Of a stretch of DNA of 64,000 bases, positions 44,721-55,475 are shown one piece after another; the stretch's first letter is position 1; the number at the start of each line of letters is the position of its first letter. Source of the stretch: Actinomycetales bacterium SN12 (GTDB lineage Bacteria > Actinomycetota > Actinomycetes > Actinomycetales > Microbacteriaceae); contig PJCV01000001.1 in assembly GCA_002837415.1 (NCBI GenBank), positions 372,001 through 436,000 of the forward strand, given 5' to 3'. A model generated the notes under the pieces. That model saw only the letters and a program-made list of their open reading frames with translations, ran no database searches and was not told the DNA's origin. Both the position numbers and the translations under genes were made by a program.

Positions 44721-46571
44721 TCAGGACTCGGCGAACCTCAGCCGCTCGACGTCCACATCGCGCAGCCGCATGCGCAGCGCGCGCCCGCCATCGGAGTCAG
44801 CGGGCACCCGCTGCACGGCGCCCAGCAGCTCCTGTTTCTCTCGTTCGATGCTGCGCAGGATCAGCCGCCGGCACAGGTCCGACGACGAGGCCAGCGCTCC
44901 CTCGTCGTCGCGGGCCGGGAAGGGCATCATCAGCAGCTCGCCGGCAAGACTGCGATACGGCTCGCGCACGGCATCCGCCGCTGCCGTCGCCCAGCCGACA
45001 CGCGTGCGGTCCCCGTGAGATGCCACGGCGTCGCGCACCGCCTCCAGCGCCGGATGCCGGAAGGGCTCGCTTAACGCGCGAGCGAGCGTCTGCTGGTCGA
45101 GCCGGTGCCCGTACTGCAGCACGCCCATCAGCGCGTCGCGCTCGAGCGCGACCTCGGGCGTGCGCGGCAGATCCGCCAACCGAACGCGCGAGATGGCCTC
45201 GACGCCGTCACCGGCCGGGGTCTGCTGACGCTGCACCGGCTGCTCGCGCTCTCCGCGGGCGGCGCGCTGCACCTGCTGGTGCACGGCCGTCGGGTCCATA
45301 CCCAGTCGGCGGGCCAGCACTCGCTCGTAGCCGGGACGAAGCAGCTCATCGCGGATCTCCGCGACGATCGGCGCTGCGGCGCGCAGTGCGCCGACCTGGC
45401 CCTCAACCGTGGAGAGGTCGTACCCCGAGAGCTTGCGATCGATCGCGAACTCGAACATCGGCACCTTGGCATCCATCAGCCCCCGCACCGCGGCATCCCC
45501 CCGCTGCAGACGCATGTCGCAGGGATCGAGGCCGTCGGGCGCGACGGCGACGAAGGTCTGCGCGGTGAAGCGGGAGTCCTCCGAGAACGCCCGCAGGGCC
45601 GCCTTCTGGCCGGCCTCGTCGCCGTCGAACGTGAACACCACCTCGCCCGCCGCCGAGTCGTCGCCCATCACCCGGCGAAGCACTTTGATGTGCTCCGTCC
45701 CGAACGCGGTGCCGCAGGTCGCGATCGCGGTCGTCACCCCCGCGAGGTGGCAGGCCATGACGTCGGTGTACCCCTCGACCACGACGACGCGACGCGGGTC
45801 TCCCCTGCTGATGTCGCGCTTGGCCAGGTCGAGGCCATAGAGAACCTGCGCCTTCTTGTAGATCGGCGTCTCGGGAGTGTTCAGGTACTTCGGGCCCTGG
45901 TCGTCGTCGTAGAGCTTGCGGGCGCCGAAGCCGATGGTCTGACCTGTCACGTCGCGGATGGGCCAGACGACCCGGCCGCGGAACCGGTCGTACACGCCGC
46001 GCTGGCCGGCCGAGACGAGGCCAGCGGCCGTGAGCTCGTCGCGGGTGAAGCCCTTGGCGCTCAGCGCCTTGAGCATGTTGTCCCAGCCGCGTGGCGCGTA
46101 GCCGACGCCGAAGTGGGCTGCGGCTCCCGCGTCGAAGCCGCGCTCACCGAGGAAGCGCCTGGCGCTCTCGGCCTCCGGGCTCAGCAGCTGCGAGCGGAAG
46201 TACTCCCCCGCCGCCGTGTTCGCGGCGTACAGTCGGCTGCGCCCGCTGGTCTCCGGGGCCGCGCCGCCGTCCTCGTAGTGCAGCGAGTAGCCCGCACGGG
46301 CCGCGAGCTTCTCGACCGCTTCGGTGAAGCTGACGTGGTCCATCTCGCGCAGGAACGAGTACACGTCGCCCGAGGCACCGCAGCCGAAGCAGTGGTAGTA
46401 CCCGACCTGCGGGCGCACGTGGAAGCTCGGGCTCTTCTCGTCGTGGAACGGGCAGAGGCCCTTGAGCGAGCCGACGCCGGCGGACTTCAGTGCGACCCGC
46501 TCGCCGACGATGTCGGCGATGTTCGTCCGGGTCTTGACCTCTTCGACGTCAGCTTGCAGGATGCGGGGCAT
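44721..46571 (-). CDS. dnaG: DNA primase
   Basis: A 616-residue primase that makes RNA primers for replication. The N-terminal zinc ribbon has C40, H43, C61 and C64 (CPFH, CFGC). The TOPRIM core has VVVEGYTDVMACHLAG and FDGDEAGQKAA, and the C-terminal third is the helicase-binding part. Its ATG shares one base with the dgt stop (TGATG). The order dusB-dgt-dnaG is widely conserved in actinobacteria. Confidence 0.97.
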   Translation of the reverse strand: MPRILQADVEEVKTRTNIADIVGERVALKSAGVGSLKGLCPFHDEKSPSFHVRPQVGYYHCFGCGASGDVYSFLREMDHVSFTEAVEKLAARAGYSLHYEDGGAAPETSGRSRLYAANTAAGEYFRSQLLSPEAESARRFLGERGFDAGAAAHFGVGYAPRGWDNMLKALSAKGFTRDELTAAGLVSAGQRGVYDRFRGRVVWPIRDVTGQTIGFGARKLYDDDQGPKYLNTPETPIYKKAQVLYGLDLAKRDISRGDPRRVVVVEGYTDVMACHLAGVTTAIATCGTAFGTEHIKVLRRVMGDDSAAGEVVFTFDGDEAGQKAALRAFSEDSRFTAQTFVAVAPDGLDPCDMRLQRGDAAVRGLMDAKVPMFEFAIDRKLSGYDLSTVEGQVGALRAAAPIVAEIRDELLRPGYERVLARRLGMDPTAVHQQVQRAARGEREQPVQRQQTPAGDGVEAISRVRLADLPRTPEVALERDALMGVLQYGHRLDQQTLARALSEPFRHPALEAVRDAVASHGDRTRVGWATAAADAVREPYRSLAGELLMMPFPARDDEGALASSSDLCRRLILRSIEREKQELLGAVQRVPADSDGGRALRMRLRDVDVERLRFAES

Positions 46572-48004
46572 CAGACGGCCCCTTCGACGACCACCCGCGA
46601 CTCGGCGCGACGGTGCACGCCGGGGCGCGCGTGCCGCGGCGACCAGATCCCGACCTCGGCCGGATCGATCTCGCCCACCAGGCGGTTGTGCCAGTCGACG
46701 GCGGTCTGATCGGTCAGGCTCGCGATCTGGTCGACGACCACCCGTGCGCGCTGTGCATCGGTGTCAGCGGCGAGGAAGTCGGCCGAGAACGCGGGCTCGA
46801 GCACGTCGGCGCCCGCCGACCACAGCGCATCCGTCGACCACAGCGCATCGGCCAGGCGGTGCAGCACGCGACGCTGCTCCTTGTAGACGCCCTTGCGGGC
46901 ATCGATCGTGACGATCGCCTGCCCCATGATGCCCTTGAGCACCGCGATCTCCGTCTCGACCTCGCGTGGGATCACCACGTGCGCGCTGTACCGTGCGAGG
47001 GTCTCGCCCGGGTAGGCGGCCCTGGTCGCGGCAACCGAGCCGCGCGCGAAGCGGCCGATCATGTCGCTGGTGAGGTTCTTCAGGCGGGCGAGGTCACGAC
47101 GCGAGCGGTCGAACGAGCGCATCCACATCGTCTCGCGGGTGAGGCGGTACAGCGCATCGGCCAGCTCGTCGCGGGTGTAGTCGTAGCCGACCCACTGCTG
47201 GATGCGGCCGACGAGCGGATGGTGCTCGACCGGATCCGACAGCTGCCCCACGTCGACGTAGCCGTTCACGATCGCGTCCTCGAAGTCGTGCACCGAGTAG
47301 GCGATGTCGTCGGAGAGGTCCATGATCTCGGCCTCGATGCAGCGCTCGCGGCCGGCTGCACCCTCGCGCATCCACCGGAACACCGGCTCGTCCTCGGGGT
47401 ACACACCGAACTTGAGGCGGCCGCCCGGGTCGGGCACGGGCTCGTCGACGGTCCACGGGTACTTGCAGGTCGCGTCGAGGCTGGCGCGGGTCAGGTTGAG
47501 CCCGACCGAGTGGTCCTCGTCGTCGAGCACCTTGGCCTCGAGTCGGGTCAGGATGCGCAACGACTGGGCGTTGCCCTCGAAGCCGCCGATGTCCTCCGCC
47601 CACTCGTTCAGCGCCCGTTCGCCGTTGTGTCCGAACGGCGGATGCCCGAGATCGTGGCTCAGGCAGGCCGTGTCGACCACGTCGGCCGAGACGCCCAGGG
47701 CACTCGCGAGCTCTCGTCCGACCTGCGCGACCTCGAGCGAGTGCGTGAGCCGGTTCCGCGCGAAATCGGCGGTGCTGGCGGGGCTCAGCACCTGCGTCTT
47801 CGCCGCAAGACGGCGCAGCGCGGCGGAGTGCAGCACGCGTGCGCGGTCGCGGGAGAAGTCGTCGCGCTCGGATCGATGGGTCTCCGAGAAGAGGCGCTCG
47901 GCGTCATGCTCGCTGTAGCTCTGGGCTCCTGAGCGTGTCGAACTCTGGGTTCCTGAGCTTGCCGAACTCTGGGTTCCTGAGCTTGCCGAAGGATCAGCCG
48001 CCAT
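46571..48004 (-). CDS. dgt: dGTP triphosphohydrolase-like HD protein
   Basis: A 477-residue HD-domain dNTPase that hydrolyses dNTP to deoxynucleoside and triphosphate. RNRLTHSLEVAQVGRELA supplies the first metal His, CLSHDLGHPPFGHNGE is the HD core, and MDLSDDIAYSVHDFED supplies the final Asp. The first 28 residues are unusual: three eight-residue repeats (PSASSGTQ, SSASSGTQ, SSTRSGAQ) encoded by three 24-bp copies of the CCTGAGC repeat family. The start overlaps the dusB end by 11 bases. A start after the repeats is possible, but no good ATG/GTG lies between them and the conserved DAERLFSETHRSE. Confidence 0.93.
   Translation of the reverse strand: MAADPSASSGTQSSASSGTQSSTRSGAQSYSEHDAERLFSETHRSERDDFSRDRARVLHSAALRRLAAKTQVLSPASTADFARNRLTHSLEVAQVGRELASALGVSADVVDTACLSHDLGHPPFGHNGERALNEWAEDIGGFEGNAQSLRILTRLEAKVLDDEDHSVGLNLTRASLDATCKYPWTVDEPVPDPGGRLKFGVYPEDEPVFRWMREGAAGRERCIEAEIMDLSDDIAYSVHDFEDAIVNGYVDVGQLSDPVEHHPLVGRIQQWVGYDYTRDELADALYRLTRETMWMRSFDRSRRDLARLKNLTSDMIGRFARGSVAATRAAYPGETLARYSAHVVIPREVETEIAVLKGIMGQAIVTIDARKGVYKEQRRVLHRLADALWSTDALWSAGADVLEPAFSADFLAADTDAQRARVVVDQIASLTDQTAVDWHNRLVGEIDPAEVGIWSPRHARPGVHRRAESRVVVEGAV
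47921..47992. repeat. three 24-bp in-frame repeats in dgt
   Basis: Units 47921-47944, 47945-47968 and 47969-47992 each read CTGGGnTCCTGAGC followed by a TTGCCGAA-like end. They are in the same orientation as the other copies in the window and, being 24 bp, keep the dgt frame, adding eight residues each. Confidence 0.85.
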
Positions 48005-49196
48005 CGTTCTCGGTCTCCGCTCCGCGCATCATGTCGCCCACGCCCTCGCCGATCTCACGCGAGTCGAGCCACCCCTCGGGCAGGGCGGTGCGCTTGGGCG
48101 ATCCCGCGCGTCCACGCTGACCCTCGGCGCCGACACCGGGGTACGGGGCATCGCCGATCGTGCCGAGCAGATCGTCGATCTCCTGCAGAGTGGATGCCCG
48201 TGCCAGCGCCGCACGGAGCTCGCCGCCCACCGGATATCCCTTGAAGTACCAGGCGACGTGCTTGCGGATGTCCTTGCAACCGCGATCCTCGTCCTCGAAG
48301 AACTCCACGAGCAGCTCGGCATGCCGGCGGAAGGCATCCTTGACGAACCCGAGGGTGGCGTCGACGACGGGAGCGGAATGGGTCCCTGAGCCTGCCGAAG
48401 GGCCGAGCGCGGCGGCAAGCTCGCCGAACAGCCACGGTCGGCCCAGGCATCCGCGTCCGACGACCACGCCGTCGCAGCCGGTCTCGTCCATCATCCGCAC
48501 CGCATCGGCCGCCGACCAGATATCGCCGTTGCCGAGCACGGGGATGCTGGTGACCGCCTGCTTGAGCTCGCCGATGGCGCTCCAGTCGGCGTGGCCGGAG
48601 TAGTACTCCGAGGCGGTGCGCGCGTGCAGCGCGACGGCGGCGGCACCGGCATCCTCAGCCGCGCGACCGGCGTCGAGGAAGGTCAGGTGGTCCTTGTTGA
48701 TGCCCTTGCGCATCTTGACCGTCAGCGGGACGTCGCCGGCCGCCTTCACCGCCCGCTGGACGATGTCGGAGAACAGGCCGATCTTCCACGGCAGCGCGGC
48801 TCCCCCGCCCTTGCGGGTGACCTTGGGCACCGGGCATCCGAAGTTCAGGTCGATGTGATCTGCCCGGTCTTCGGCCACGATGATCCGCACCGCCTCGGCG
48901 ATCGTCGCCGGGTCGACGCCGTACAGCTGGATCGATCGCGGCGTCTCGCTCTCGTGATGCTGGATGAGCCGCATCGTGATGGCGTTGCGTTCGACGAGCG
49001 CGCGCGAGGTGATCATCTCGCTGACGTACAGACCCGCACCGTACTCGCGGCAGAGTCGGCGGAAGGCGGTGTTGGTGATGCCGGCCATCGGGGCCAGCAC
49101 GACGGGCGTGTCGAGTGCGATCGGGCCGATGCGCAGAGCGGGAGCCGGCGCGGCAGTGGGTCCCTGAGCGCGTCGAAGGGCAGCGGCGATAGTCAT
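47994..49196 (-). CDS. dusB: tRNA-dihydrouridine synthase
   Basis: A 400-residue flavoenzyme reducing uridine to dihydrouridine in tRNA D loops. VLAPMAGITNTAFRRLCREYGA, DLNFGCPVPKVTRKGGGAALPWK with the catalytic Cys, and VKMRKGINKDHLTF and VVVGRGCLGRPWLF define the family. Two segments not found in the core, LRRAQGPTAA near the N-terminus and GPSAGSGTHS near residue 265, are encoded by copies of the dispersed repeat. ATG 49196 has a GGGGGAGAC ribosome site. Confidence 0.94.
   Translation of the reverse strand: MTIAAALRRAQGPTAAPAPALRIGPIALDTPVVLAPMAGITNTAFRRLCREYGAGLYVSEMITSRALVERNAITMRLIQHHESETPRSIQLYGVDPATIAEAVRIIVAEDRADHIDLNFGCPVPKVTRKGGGAALPWKIGLFSDIVQRAVKAAGDVPLTVKMRKGINKDHLTFLDAGRAAEDAGAAAVALHARTASEYYSGHADWSAIGELKQAVTSIPVLGNGDIWSAADAVRMMDETGCDGVVVGRGCLGRPWLFGELAAALGPSAGSGTHSAPVVDATLGFVKDAFRRHAELLVEFFEDEDRGCKDIRKHVAWYFKGYPVGGELRAALARASTLQEIDDLLGTIGDAPYPGVGAEGQRGRAGSPKRTALPEGWLDSREIGEGVGDMMRGAETENDGG
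48379..48404. repeat. dispersed repeat copy inside dusB (middle)
   Basis: TGGGTCCCTGAGCCTGCCGA plus AGGGCC is identical to the complete copies at 40101 and 40173. On the minus strand it encodes GPSAGSGT in frame in a likely surface loop of DusB. Confidence 0.85.
49157..49181. repeat. dispersed repeat copy near the dusB start
   Basis: TGGGTCCCTGAGC followed by GCGTCGAAGGGC is a variant of the family. On the minus strand it encodes ALRRAQGPT within the first fifteen codons of dusB. Confidence 0.8.
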
Positions 49197-49256
49197 GTCT
49201 CCCCCATTCTCCCAGACGGCGGCCGCGCCCGGGCACAGCGCGCATAGGCTGTAGAG

Positions 49257-49760
49257 ATGGCCGATGCGACCCTGCGACAGATCCCGTTCACCGATGCGGA
49301 GGGTGTCGAGAAGACCCTCGACGACACCGGCGCCGACGTGCTGCTGGTGGTCAACGTCGCCTCGAAATGTGGGCTCACCCCTCAGTACACGCAGCTCGAG
49401 CAGCTGCAGCAGCGGTACGCAGACCGCGGCTTCAGCGTGATCGGCTTCCCGTGCAACCAGTTCTTCGGCCAGGAGCCGGGGTCGGTCGAGAAGATCCTCG
49501 AGTTCTGCTCGACGAGCTACGGTGTCACCTTCCCGATCAACGACAAGATCAAAGTGAACGGGCGCAGCGCGCACGACCTTTACAAGGCGCTGAAGGATGC
49601 TCCGGATGCCGACGGCAAGGCCGGCCGTGTGGAGTGGAACTTCGAGAAGTTCCTCGTCGGCGCAGACGGGTCGGTGCAGCGCTTCCGCCCGAAGCAGCTT
49701 CCCGACTCCGTCGAGGTCGTCTCTGCGATCGAGACGGCCCTCACGGAGGCGGGTCGCTGA
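49257..49760 (+). CDS. glutathione peroxidase-family thiol peroxidase
   Basis: A 167-residue Cys-type GPx. The peroxidatic cysteine is in VASKCGLTPQY, the catalytic Gln in GFPCNQFFGQEPG and the Trp in VEWNFEKFLV. Actinobacteria lack glutathione, so thioredoxin or mycoredoxin is the likely reductant. TAGGCT (49245-49250), six bases and ATG give a leaderless start. It is divergent from dusB and convergent with the DsbA-like gene, whose stop immediately follows. Confidence 0.93.
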   Translation: MADATLRQIPFTDAEGVEKTLDDTGADVLLVVNVASKCGLTPQYTQLEQLQQRYADRGFSVIGFPCNQFFGQEPGSVEKILEFCSTSYGVTFPINDKIKVNGRSAHDLYKALKDAPDADGKAGRVEWNFEKFLVGADGSVQRFRPKQLPDSVEVVSAIETALTEAGR

Positions 49761-50447
49761 TCAGCTCGCGGCGGTCTTCTGCGCCCACACGTCGCGGATG
49801 ACGTTCTCGAACGCCTCCGGCGGCTGGGCGCCGCTCACGCCGTACTGTCCGTCGATGACGAAGAACGGCACGCCGTTGATGCCGTAGGCGCGCGCCTGTG
49901 CCTGGTCTGCGTGGACGGCGTCGAGGTAGGCCTCGGATTCGAGCGCTGAGCGCGCCTCATCGGCATCCAGCCCCACTTCCTCGGCCAGCGCGGTCAGGTC
50001 GTCGATGCGGCCGACGTGCCTGCCCTCGGTGAAGTAGGCGGACATGAGCCGCTCCTCCATCTCGTGCTGCAGGCCCTTCTCCTTCGCGAAGTGCAGCAGT
50101 TCGTGCGCCTTGACCGTGTTCGTGTGCTGCAGCAGATCGAAGCGGTACTCCAGCCCCGCTCCCGCGGCGACGTTCGTCACGTGCCCGAGCATCTGCTCGA
50201 CCTGATCACGGGGCATGCCCTTGTGCCCGGCGAGGAAGTCGATCTCGTCGCCGTCGAAGTCGACCGGGGTGTCGGGCGAGAGCTCGAACGAGTGAAAGGT
50301 GACCTGCACCTGCGGCGCGTCGTCATCGCCTGCTGTCGCGGCGAGTCCCTTCTCGAGGTTGCGCTTGCCGATGTAGCACCAGGGGCAGGCGATGTCGGAC
50401 CAGATGTCGATGGAGATGGGTTCGCTCACATGAGTGGACAACCGCAT
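49761..50447 (-). CDS. DsbA-family oxidoreductase (FrnE-like)
   Basis: A 228-residue cytoplasmic thioredoxin-fold protein. DIWSDIACPWCYIGKRNLEKGL has the CPWC active site near residue 21, the helical insert HEMEERLMSAYFTEGRHVG is typical of FrnE/2-hydroxychromene isomerase relatives, and GINGVPFFVID supplies the cis-proline. It has no signal peptide. The start may be ATG 50447 or GTG 50429. I list the ATG. Confidence 0.88.
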   Translation of the reverse strand: MRLSTHVSEPISIDIWSDIACPWCYIGKRNLEKGLAATAGDDDAPQVQVTFHSFELSPDTPVDFDGDEIDFLAGHKGMPRDQVEQMLGHVTNVAAGAGLEYRFDLLQHTNTVKAHELLHFAKEKGLQHEMEERLMSAYFTEGRHVGRIDDLTALAEEVGLDADEARSALESEAYLDAVHADQAQARAYGINGVPFFVIDGQYGVSGAQPPEAFENVIRDVWAQKTAAS

Positions 50448-50486
50448 GCCCCGGCGCGCATATTCCCGATCGGGTAGCCTTCTCCA

Positions 50487-51059
50487 GTGCTGAACGCCAC
50501 CGACGCCCTCCCGATCCAGCCGTCGCGCGTGCTGATCGCGGGAGTCACCGGCTCGGGCAAGACCACTCTGGCGCGACGCGTCGCCTCGCTGTGGCGTCTT
50601 CGTCATGTCGAGATCGACGCACTCTTCCATGGGCCGAACTGGACACCCCGGCCGGAGTTCCTCGACGACGTGCGGACCTTCGCCTCCGAAGAGCGCTGGG
50701 TCACCGAGTGGCAGTACACGAGCAGGGGCACGGAGCAGATCCTGGCGCCTCGTGCGCACCTGGTGCTGTGGCTGGACTACCCCTATCGCGTGGTGCGCAC
50801 GCGTCTCGTGCGCCGCACGCTCGCTCGGCAGGTGCTGCGCACCGAGCTGTGGAACGGCAATCGCGAGCGCGGGATCTCGAACATGTTCCGCCGTGATGCG
50901 GCGGACAACATCCTGCTGTGGCAGACGAGAACCCTGCACAAGTGGACGGAGCGGATGCCGGATGTCGAGGTGCGGCATCCGCATCTGACCGTTGTGCGCT
51001 TCCGCCATCCCCGCGAGACCGAACGCTGGCTGACGCGGATTGCGGCGGCCGATTCCTGA
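50487..51059 (+). CDS. P-loop NTPase, adenylate kinase/topology-modulation-like
   Basis: A 190-residue protein with Walker A GVTGSGKTTLARR (about 19-31), HVEIDALFHGPNW and a LVLWLDYPYRVVRTRLVRRT segment, which together resemble the FlaR/topology modulation family of small kinase-like proteins. The substrate is unknown. GTG 50487 follows TAGCCT (50475-50480) by six bases. It converges with uppS across 143 bases that hold a short direct repeat and no gene. Confidence 0.82.
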   Translation: MLNATDALPIQPSRVLIAGVTGSGKTTLARRVASLWRLRHVEIDALFHGPNWTPRPEFLDDVRTFASEERWVTEWQYTSRGTEQILAPRAHLVLWLDYPYRVVRTRLVRRTLARQVLRTELWNGNRERGISNMFRRDAADNILLWQTRTLHKWTERMPDVEVRHPHLTVVRFRHPRETERWLTRIAAADS

Positions 51060-51202
51060 GCGTCCGCCGACCTTGCGGAGAGCTGATTCCCGCCCGCCCT
51101 CGCGTCCCAGCAGCTCGCGTCCGGTGGCGGCAGCCTGCGTTCGCGTCCCGTGCCACGAAAGCGCAAGACGAAAGCGTCAGGCTGAAGCGTCATACGCCGA
51201 CG

Positions 51203-52006
51203 TCAGGCTGAAGCTTCGGGTGTGTCCACCGCACCGCCGAAGCGACGATCGCGCGACAGGTAGATCTCGATCGCCCGCCACAGCTCCTCGCGGGAGAAGT
51301 CCGGCCAGAGCGTGTCGAGGAAGACCATCTCGGCGTAGGCCGCCTGCCAGAGCAGGAAGTTCGAGGTGCGCTGCTCGCCCGAGCTGCGCAGGAACAGATC
51401 CACGTCGGGCATGTCGGGCACGTACAGGTGCTTGCGGATCTGCTTCTCGGTGATCGCGCTCGGGCGCATCCGGCCCGCCTTCACCTCTTCGGCCATCGCC
51501 CGCATGGCATCGACGAGCTCGACGCGGCCGCCGTAGTTCACGCACATGGTGAGGGTGAGCACGTCGTTGTCCTTGGTGAGCTGCTCGGCGAACTGCAGCT
51601 CCTTGATGACAGAGCCCCACAGACGCGGCTTGCGTCCTGCCCAGCGCACGCGCACGCCCCACTCGTTGAGCTGATCGCGTCGACGATGCAGCACGTCGCG
51701 GTTGTAGCCCATGAGAAAGCGCACCTCCTCCGGCGAGCGGGCCCAGTTCTCCGTCGAGAAGGCGTACACCGACAGGTGCTTGACGCCCGCCTGGATGGCG
51801 CCCGCGACGACATCCAGCAGCACCTCCTCGCCGGCCTTGTGCCCCTCGACACGGTTGAGCCCGCGACGGTTCGCCCAGCGCCCGTTGCCGTCCATCACGA
51901 TCGCGACGTGCTCCGGCACGGCGGGGAACGCGGGCGGGGTCTTGCCCGTCCAGTCGAGCGGGCGAAACGGCACCGCGTCCTTATGCGTGTACGGCTTCGG
52001 GGTCAC
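51203..52006 (-). CDS. uppS: isoprenyl (undecaprenyl) diphosphate synthase
   Basis: A 267-residue cis-prenyltransferase that makes the lipid carrier of cell-wall synthesis. [26 protein letters not shown] holds the catalytic Asp and P-loop, [17 protein letters not shown] follows, and [18 protein letters not shown] and FLDTLWPDF close the site. The GTG start overlaps the recO stop (GTGA). It is next to recO, as in other actinobacteria. Confidence 0.96.
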   Translation of the reverse strand: MTPKPYTHKDAVPFRPLDWTGKTPPAFPAVPEHVAIVMDGNGRWANRRGLNRVEGHKAGEEVLLDVVAGAIQAGVKHLSVYAFSTENWARSPEEVRFLMGYNRDVLHRRRDQLNEWGVRVRWAGRKPRLWGSVIKELQFAEQLTKDNDVLTLTMCVNYGGRVELVDAMRAMAEEVKAGRMRPSAITEKQIRKHLYVPDMPDVDLFLRSSGEQRTSNFLLWQAAYAEMVFLDTLWPDFSREELWRAIEIYLSRDRRFGGAVDTPEASA

Positions 52007-52746
52007 CGTGCTCCAATGCTCGACGGGTGGGTGACGTGCTCGAGCGAGCGGATGCCGCGTTCGAGGTGCCACTGGGCGTATGCGGCGACCGTGCCGGATG
52101 CGGCGGCCGTGTCGGCCGGCGATGCAGCATCCACCATCGTCCAGTCGCCGCCGATCAGAGCCCGAAGCAGCGACAGCGTCGACGACGAAATCCGCGGGCT
52201 GCCCGCAGGGGCGCACGCATCGCACACCGATCCGCCCAGCTGCGCACCGAAGTGCCGGTGCGGTCCCGGTGCGCCGCAGCGGGCGCAGTCGTCGAGGGCC
52301 GGCGCCCAGCCCGACAGGGCCATCACCCGAAGCAGGTAGGAATCCAGGATGCTTCGCGCGGCATGCTCGCCGCGAGAGAGCGACCGCAGCCCGCCGACGA
52401 GCAGCAGGTACTGCTCAGCGGTCGCCTCAGCCTCGTTGAGCCGGTCGGCGGTCTCGACCATCGCACTCGCAGCCGTGAAGCGGTCGTAGTCGACCGCGAT
52501 GTCTGCTCCATACGCGCCGAGGGATTCGGCCTGCTGCACGATGTCGAGCGAGCGGCCCTTGTACATCTGCACGTCGGCGACCATGAACGGCTCGAGTCGT
52601 GAGCCGAACTTCGAGGATGTGCGCCGCACGCCCTTCGCGACCGCGCGGATCTTGCCGTTGCGCCGCGAGAGCATCGTGACGATGCGATCGGCCTCGCCCA
52701 GCTTGTGGGTGCGCAGGATCACCGCTTCGTCTCGATAGGTGGGCAC
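52003..52746 (-). CDS. recO: DNA repair protein RecO
   Basis: A 247-residue protein that loads RecA and anneals strands. [45 protein letters not shown] is the OB-fold part, and the C-terminal [13 protein letters not shown]...CDAC forms a zinc site. The GTG start follows GATAAT (52758-52753) by six bases, a leaderless layout. It is coupled to uppS by overlap. Confidence 0.95.
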   Translation of the reverse strand: MPTYRDEAVILRTHKLGEADRIVTMLSRRNGKIRAVAKGVRRTSSKFGSRLEPFMVADVQMYKGRSLDIVQQAESLGAYGADIAVDYDRFTAASAMVETADRLNEAEATAEQYLLLVGGLRSLSRGEHAARSILDSYLLRVMALSGWAPALDDCARCGAPGPHRHFGAQLGGSVCDACAPAGSPRISSSTLSLLRALIGGDWTMVDAASPADTAAASGTVAAYAQWHLERGIRSLEHVTHPSSIGAR

Positions 52747-52782
52747 TCAACGATTATCTCCCGGGCACGAGAGAATGGACGG

Positions 52783-53469
52783 GTGACGGAACCGCTCTTC
52801 ACCATCCCGCTGTGGGCTGATCTTCTCGGCGTCGGGCTCGGTGGCATCCAAGGGGCCATGTTCGCCTCCGGCTTCCAGGGTCAGCGCCGCCTCGACTGGC
52901 TCGGCGTCGCGATCATCGGCGTCATGATCGGCATGGGCGGAGGTCTCATCCGCGACCTGCTGATCGGTCAGCCGCCCGCGACCCTGCAGAACGACTGGTA
53001 CCTCATCACCGCCGCCGGTGCCGCGCTGCTCGGGATGCTGCTCGCCGGCGTCTTCAACCGCATCAACACCTTCATCGTCGTGCTCGATGCCGCCGTGATC
53101 GGCATGTTCGGCGCCTTCGGCGTCAGCAAGGCGATCGCGTTCGGCATCCCGCCCGTCCCCGCCGTCTTCATCGGCGTGTGCGCCGCCGTCGGCGGCGGCG
53201 TGCTGCGCGACGTGCTCATGGGATTGCCGGTGGCGATCATGCATGTCGGCTCGCTCTACGCCGTCGCAGCGGGGGTCGGATGCACGGCGATCGTGATCCT
53301 GCACGCGTTCGACGTCTCGATCACGCTCGCGGCAGTGATCGGCATCGTCGTGACGGCCGTGATCCGGGTGCTCGCGGTGGTGTTCGACTTGTCGCTGCCG
53401 GAGCAGCGGCGTCTCTACCGCCGCAAGGTCGCCACCGAGACGGGGATGATCCCGATCATCAAGCCGTGA
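52783..53469 (+). CDS. TRIC/UPF0126 cation channel family protein
   Basis: A 228-residue membrane protein with about seven hydrophobic segments and two repeated UPF0126 halves, each with a GGGxxRD motif: GMGGGLIRDLLIGQPP and VGGGVLRDVLMGLPV. Bacterial TRIC homologues are K+-permeable trimers. The GTG start follows GAGAAT (52771-52776) by six bases, divergent from recO. It converges with leuA. Confidence 0.9.
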   Translation: MTEPLFTIPLWADLLGVGLGGIQGAMFASGFQGQRRLDWLGVAIIGVMIGMGGGLIRDLLIGQPPATLQNDWYLITAAGAALLGMLLAGVFNRINTFIVVLDAAVIGMFGAFGVSKAIAFGIPPVPAVFIGVCAAVGGGVLRDVLMGLPVAIMHVGSLYAVAAGVGCTAIVILHAFDVSITLAAVIGIVVTAVIRVLAVVFDLSLPEQRRLYRRKVATETGMIPIIKP

Positions 53470-53527
53470 CCTGCGGCAGGCTCAGGAACTCACGCTCCTT
53501 CGCCGAGACCCCCGCTTCCCGCCGAGA

Positions 53528-53557
53528 CCCCCGGCTGCGGACGTCTGCAGCCGGGGG
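53528..53557. terminator. terminator between the TRIC gene and leuA
   Basis: CCCCCGGCTGC pairs with GCAGCCGGGGG over 11 bp around an eight-base loop in the convergent 124-base gap. A 13-base direct repeat (GCCGAGACCCCCG) lies just before it. No U tract is clear. Confidence 0.75.
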
Positions 53558-53593
53558 CCTGGACGGGAGATGGGGGTGTCGGCGCGGCGAGGG

Positions 53594-55387
<1,794 letters not shown>

Positions 55388-55404
55388 TCAGGCCAACACA
55401 AGCG

Positions 55405-55443
55405 CCGCGACGAGAGAGGCCCGATTGTCAGGACTCGTCGCGG
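55405..55443 (-). promoter_or_regulatory. attenuator stem between leader peptide and leuA
   Basis: CCGCGACGAG (55443-55434) pairs perfectly with CTCGTCGCGG (55414-55405) over ten bp. The first arm lies inside the last codons of the leucine-rich leader peptide, so a ribosome stalled at its Leu codons would change folding. A GTTTTC lies about 25 bases after the second arm. The competing structures are not resolved by eye. Confidence 0.6.
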
Positions 55444-55475
55444 CAGCTAAGAAGAAGCAGACCGCCCAGAGGCAT
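55428..55475 (-). CDS. leuL: leucine-rich leader peptide of leuA
   Basis: A 15-residue ORF, MPLGGLLLLSCRDES, contains five leucines, four of them consecutive (CTG CTT CTT CTT). CTT is rare in such a GC-rich genome. TAGCAT (55487-55482), six bases and ATG suggest that the mRNA starts at this ATG. The ORF is 73 bases before leuA and overlaps the first arm of a 10-bp stem. Leu-rich leaders before leuA are known in Corynebacterium and Streptomyces. This one is identified by composition and position. Confidence 0.7.
   Translation of the reverse strand: MPLGGLLLLSCRDES

Noticed and set aside
47921..48004. Frameshift or misassembly at the dgt N-terminus
   Set aside because: The repeats are exact 24-bp multiples in frame and match copies elsewhere, so they are a real element rather than an error.
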